Of a stretch of DNA of 64,000 nucleotides, positions 62,921 through 64,000 are shown in pieces; the first letter of the stretch is position 1, and the number at the start of each line of letters is the position of its first letter. The translations under genes and the position numbers were made by a program. Under the pieces are notes generated by a model, which worked only from the letters and a program-made list of their open reading frames with translations, ran no database searches and was not told the origin of the DNA. Origin of the DNA: Agrypnia vestita (lineage: Eukaryota; Arthropoda; Insecta; Trichoptera; Phryganeidae). Location of the stretch: NCBI GenBank assembly GCA_016648135.1, contig JADDOH010024973.1, positions 248,001 to 312,000 on the forward strand. The letters run 5' to 3'.

Positions 62921-63457
62921 CAAGATTTTATCCAGCCGGTTATTTATATTTAATGTGCCCTTTTTGTAAGCTTCCATTAGGGTTGTACCATGAAACAGTA
63001 TTTACATTTATAAAGTGACTATATTTCCATTTATTTTCAATTACATAGATCATTTATATAGATTAGGAAAAGCGGTGGTCCAAGTGCACTTCTTTGAGGC
63101 ACGCCGCAGTTTATTCTCAGCGAAGCACTATACTTTACATTTATTTTAACACTCTGAGTTTGTTCTGTTCGGTAGCTTTCAAAAAATTTTAAAACGTTTA
63201 TTGGACTCCAATACAGGTAATATCCATAGTAATTTGTGTGAAACAGTATCAGAAGCCTTTGCCAGGTCAAGGATTCATTTATTGTTTTGATTGACGTGTT
63301 TTGTAATAAACTGTGTAATATTCAACAGCGCGCTGCAAGTTTCTCATTCTGACCTGAAACCATATTGGTTTGGTGACAGTATATTGTTTATTATCAAGTA
63401 TTTTGTTAGTTTTTCTTTTATAATTACATATTTCTAAAACTTTACTTGGCACATTCA

Positions 63458-63598
63458 GGCCCGGTTGTATAAAGTTTGATTAAAGTAAAAGTTTGCTTAA
63501 AACATAGATTTTTACGGAAACGGATTGATTGGTGGAGAATGCAAAAATCTATGCTTTAAATGCACTTTTACTTTAATCCAACTTGATACAAGCGGGCC
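63458..63598. mobile_element. PIF/Harbinger-like MITE, GGCCCGGTTGT family, copy 2
   Basis: Ends GGCCCGGTTGTATAAAGTTT and, inverted, GGCCCGCTTGTATCAAGTTG, flanked by TCA on both sides (63455-63457, 63599-63601). Inserted in the LINE remnant, so younger than it. Confidence 0.85.
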
Positions 63599-63831
63599 TC
63601 AGTCAGTTTGATCTGCTTCCTTGAAAATTGGTATAATCCTGGCCAATTTTAATAGTTTTGGATATACACCTTTAATACTTCGGTTGTAGAAATGTATAAG
63701 TATACGTATTGAGATGAAATATAATCTTGTCCAATTTCAGGAGTTTTGGATATGCTCCTTAATACTTCGGTTGTAGATATAAGTTATCGGTGTGTATTGG
63801 GATGCTTCTTTAAGAATCCTAGTGTCTATTA

Positions 63832-64000
63832 GGGATGGGCGTTGAATGGACGGACTAGTTGAAATCAACCGTTGACGTTGCATCGACGCGTCGACCGTTT
63901 ACGTTTATCGCATGGACTAGTTGAATTCGTAGACGGTGGACAGCGGACGCCGTGGTCGGTGGACGATTCGAGGTTAACGCAATGCAAAGCAACGAGCGAG
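63832..64000. mobile_element. Possible hAT-type terminus, cut by the window end
   Basis: TAGGGATGGGCGTTGAATGG resembles frequent hAT ends (AGGGATGGGC), followed by repeated GTTGAC/GTCGAC, GGACTAGTTGAA and CGGTGGAC motifs. The other end is beyond the window. Confidence 0.35.

Larger units (their letters stand above)
62470..63810 (-). mobile_element. Non-LTR retrotransposon (LINE) reverse transcriptase remnant
   Basis: Read on the minus strand from right to left: LKLARIIPIFKEADQTD (finger region, about 63600-63660), a palm region with GVPQRSALGPPLFLIYINDL (63037-63120; usual consensus GVPQGSVLGPLLF), and thumb segments CKTKYVTFSI and IKYLGIYIDPNLKWKRHI (62520-62800). Stops and frameshifts break the frame. 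A Harbinger-like MITE (63458-63598) sits in it, and two internal tandem duplications are present. Confidence 0.75.

Overview
The window is AT-rich, intron-containing eukaryotic DNA, most likely from an insect and probably a moth or butterfly. The case for Lepidoptera rests on the protein-level look of the one complete gene, the mix of Tc1/pogo, hAT, PIF/Harbinger and non-LTR elements, tRNA-derived SINEs, and frequent TAGGTA/AACCTAACC words. The order-level call is an inference. There is no bacterial-style gene organisation.

The only complete conventional gene is RpS4 (40S ribosomal protein eS4), plus strand, six coding exons between 40692 and 56366, 262 codons plus stop. All splice sites are GT-AG and the exons join in frame. 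Exons are GC-rich and compact. Introns 4 (7.7 kb) and 5 (4.3 kb) are swollen by transposons.

1-40.6 kb: gene-poor DNA with broken non-LTR retrotransposons on both strands, foldback MITEs, four-copy SINE family (three copies here, one in RpS4 intron 4), a tandem pair of heat-shock-element arrays (18.80-18.98 kb), a 33-bp minisatellite (13.6 kb), a small two-exon transposase-derived reading frame (23.4-23.7 kb) inside a TIR element, a pogo/Tigger element with clean TIRs (26.2-28.2 kb), and a MADF-coding element with many GCATGC-type subterminal motifs (29.3-30.1 kb). Separate from the repeats are GC-rich, repeat-poor islands a few hundred bp long, which look like conserved cis-regulatory DNA.

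40.6-56.4 kb: RpS4. Intron 4 holds transposons nested six levels deep: a pogo-like foldback contains a Tc1 element, whose transposase is split by another foldback, which holds a second pogo-like element (itself holding a PIF/Harbinger remnant), a SINE, and a hAT element that holds a second Tc1 element, which in turn holds half of a foldback. Removing the 4-kb inner block plus one TA rejoins the first Tc1 transposase in frame. Intron 5 has a similar, shallower nest.

56.4-64 kb: MITEs, a solo-LTR-like block with TATA and CCAAT boxes on the minus strand, GC-rich islands, an unknown minus-strand reading frame broken by one in-frame TGA, a hAT MITE with a perfect 8-bp target duplication, and a minus-strand LINE carrying internal tandem duplications.
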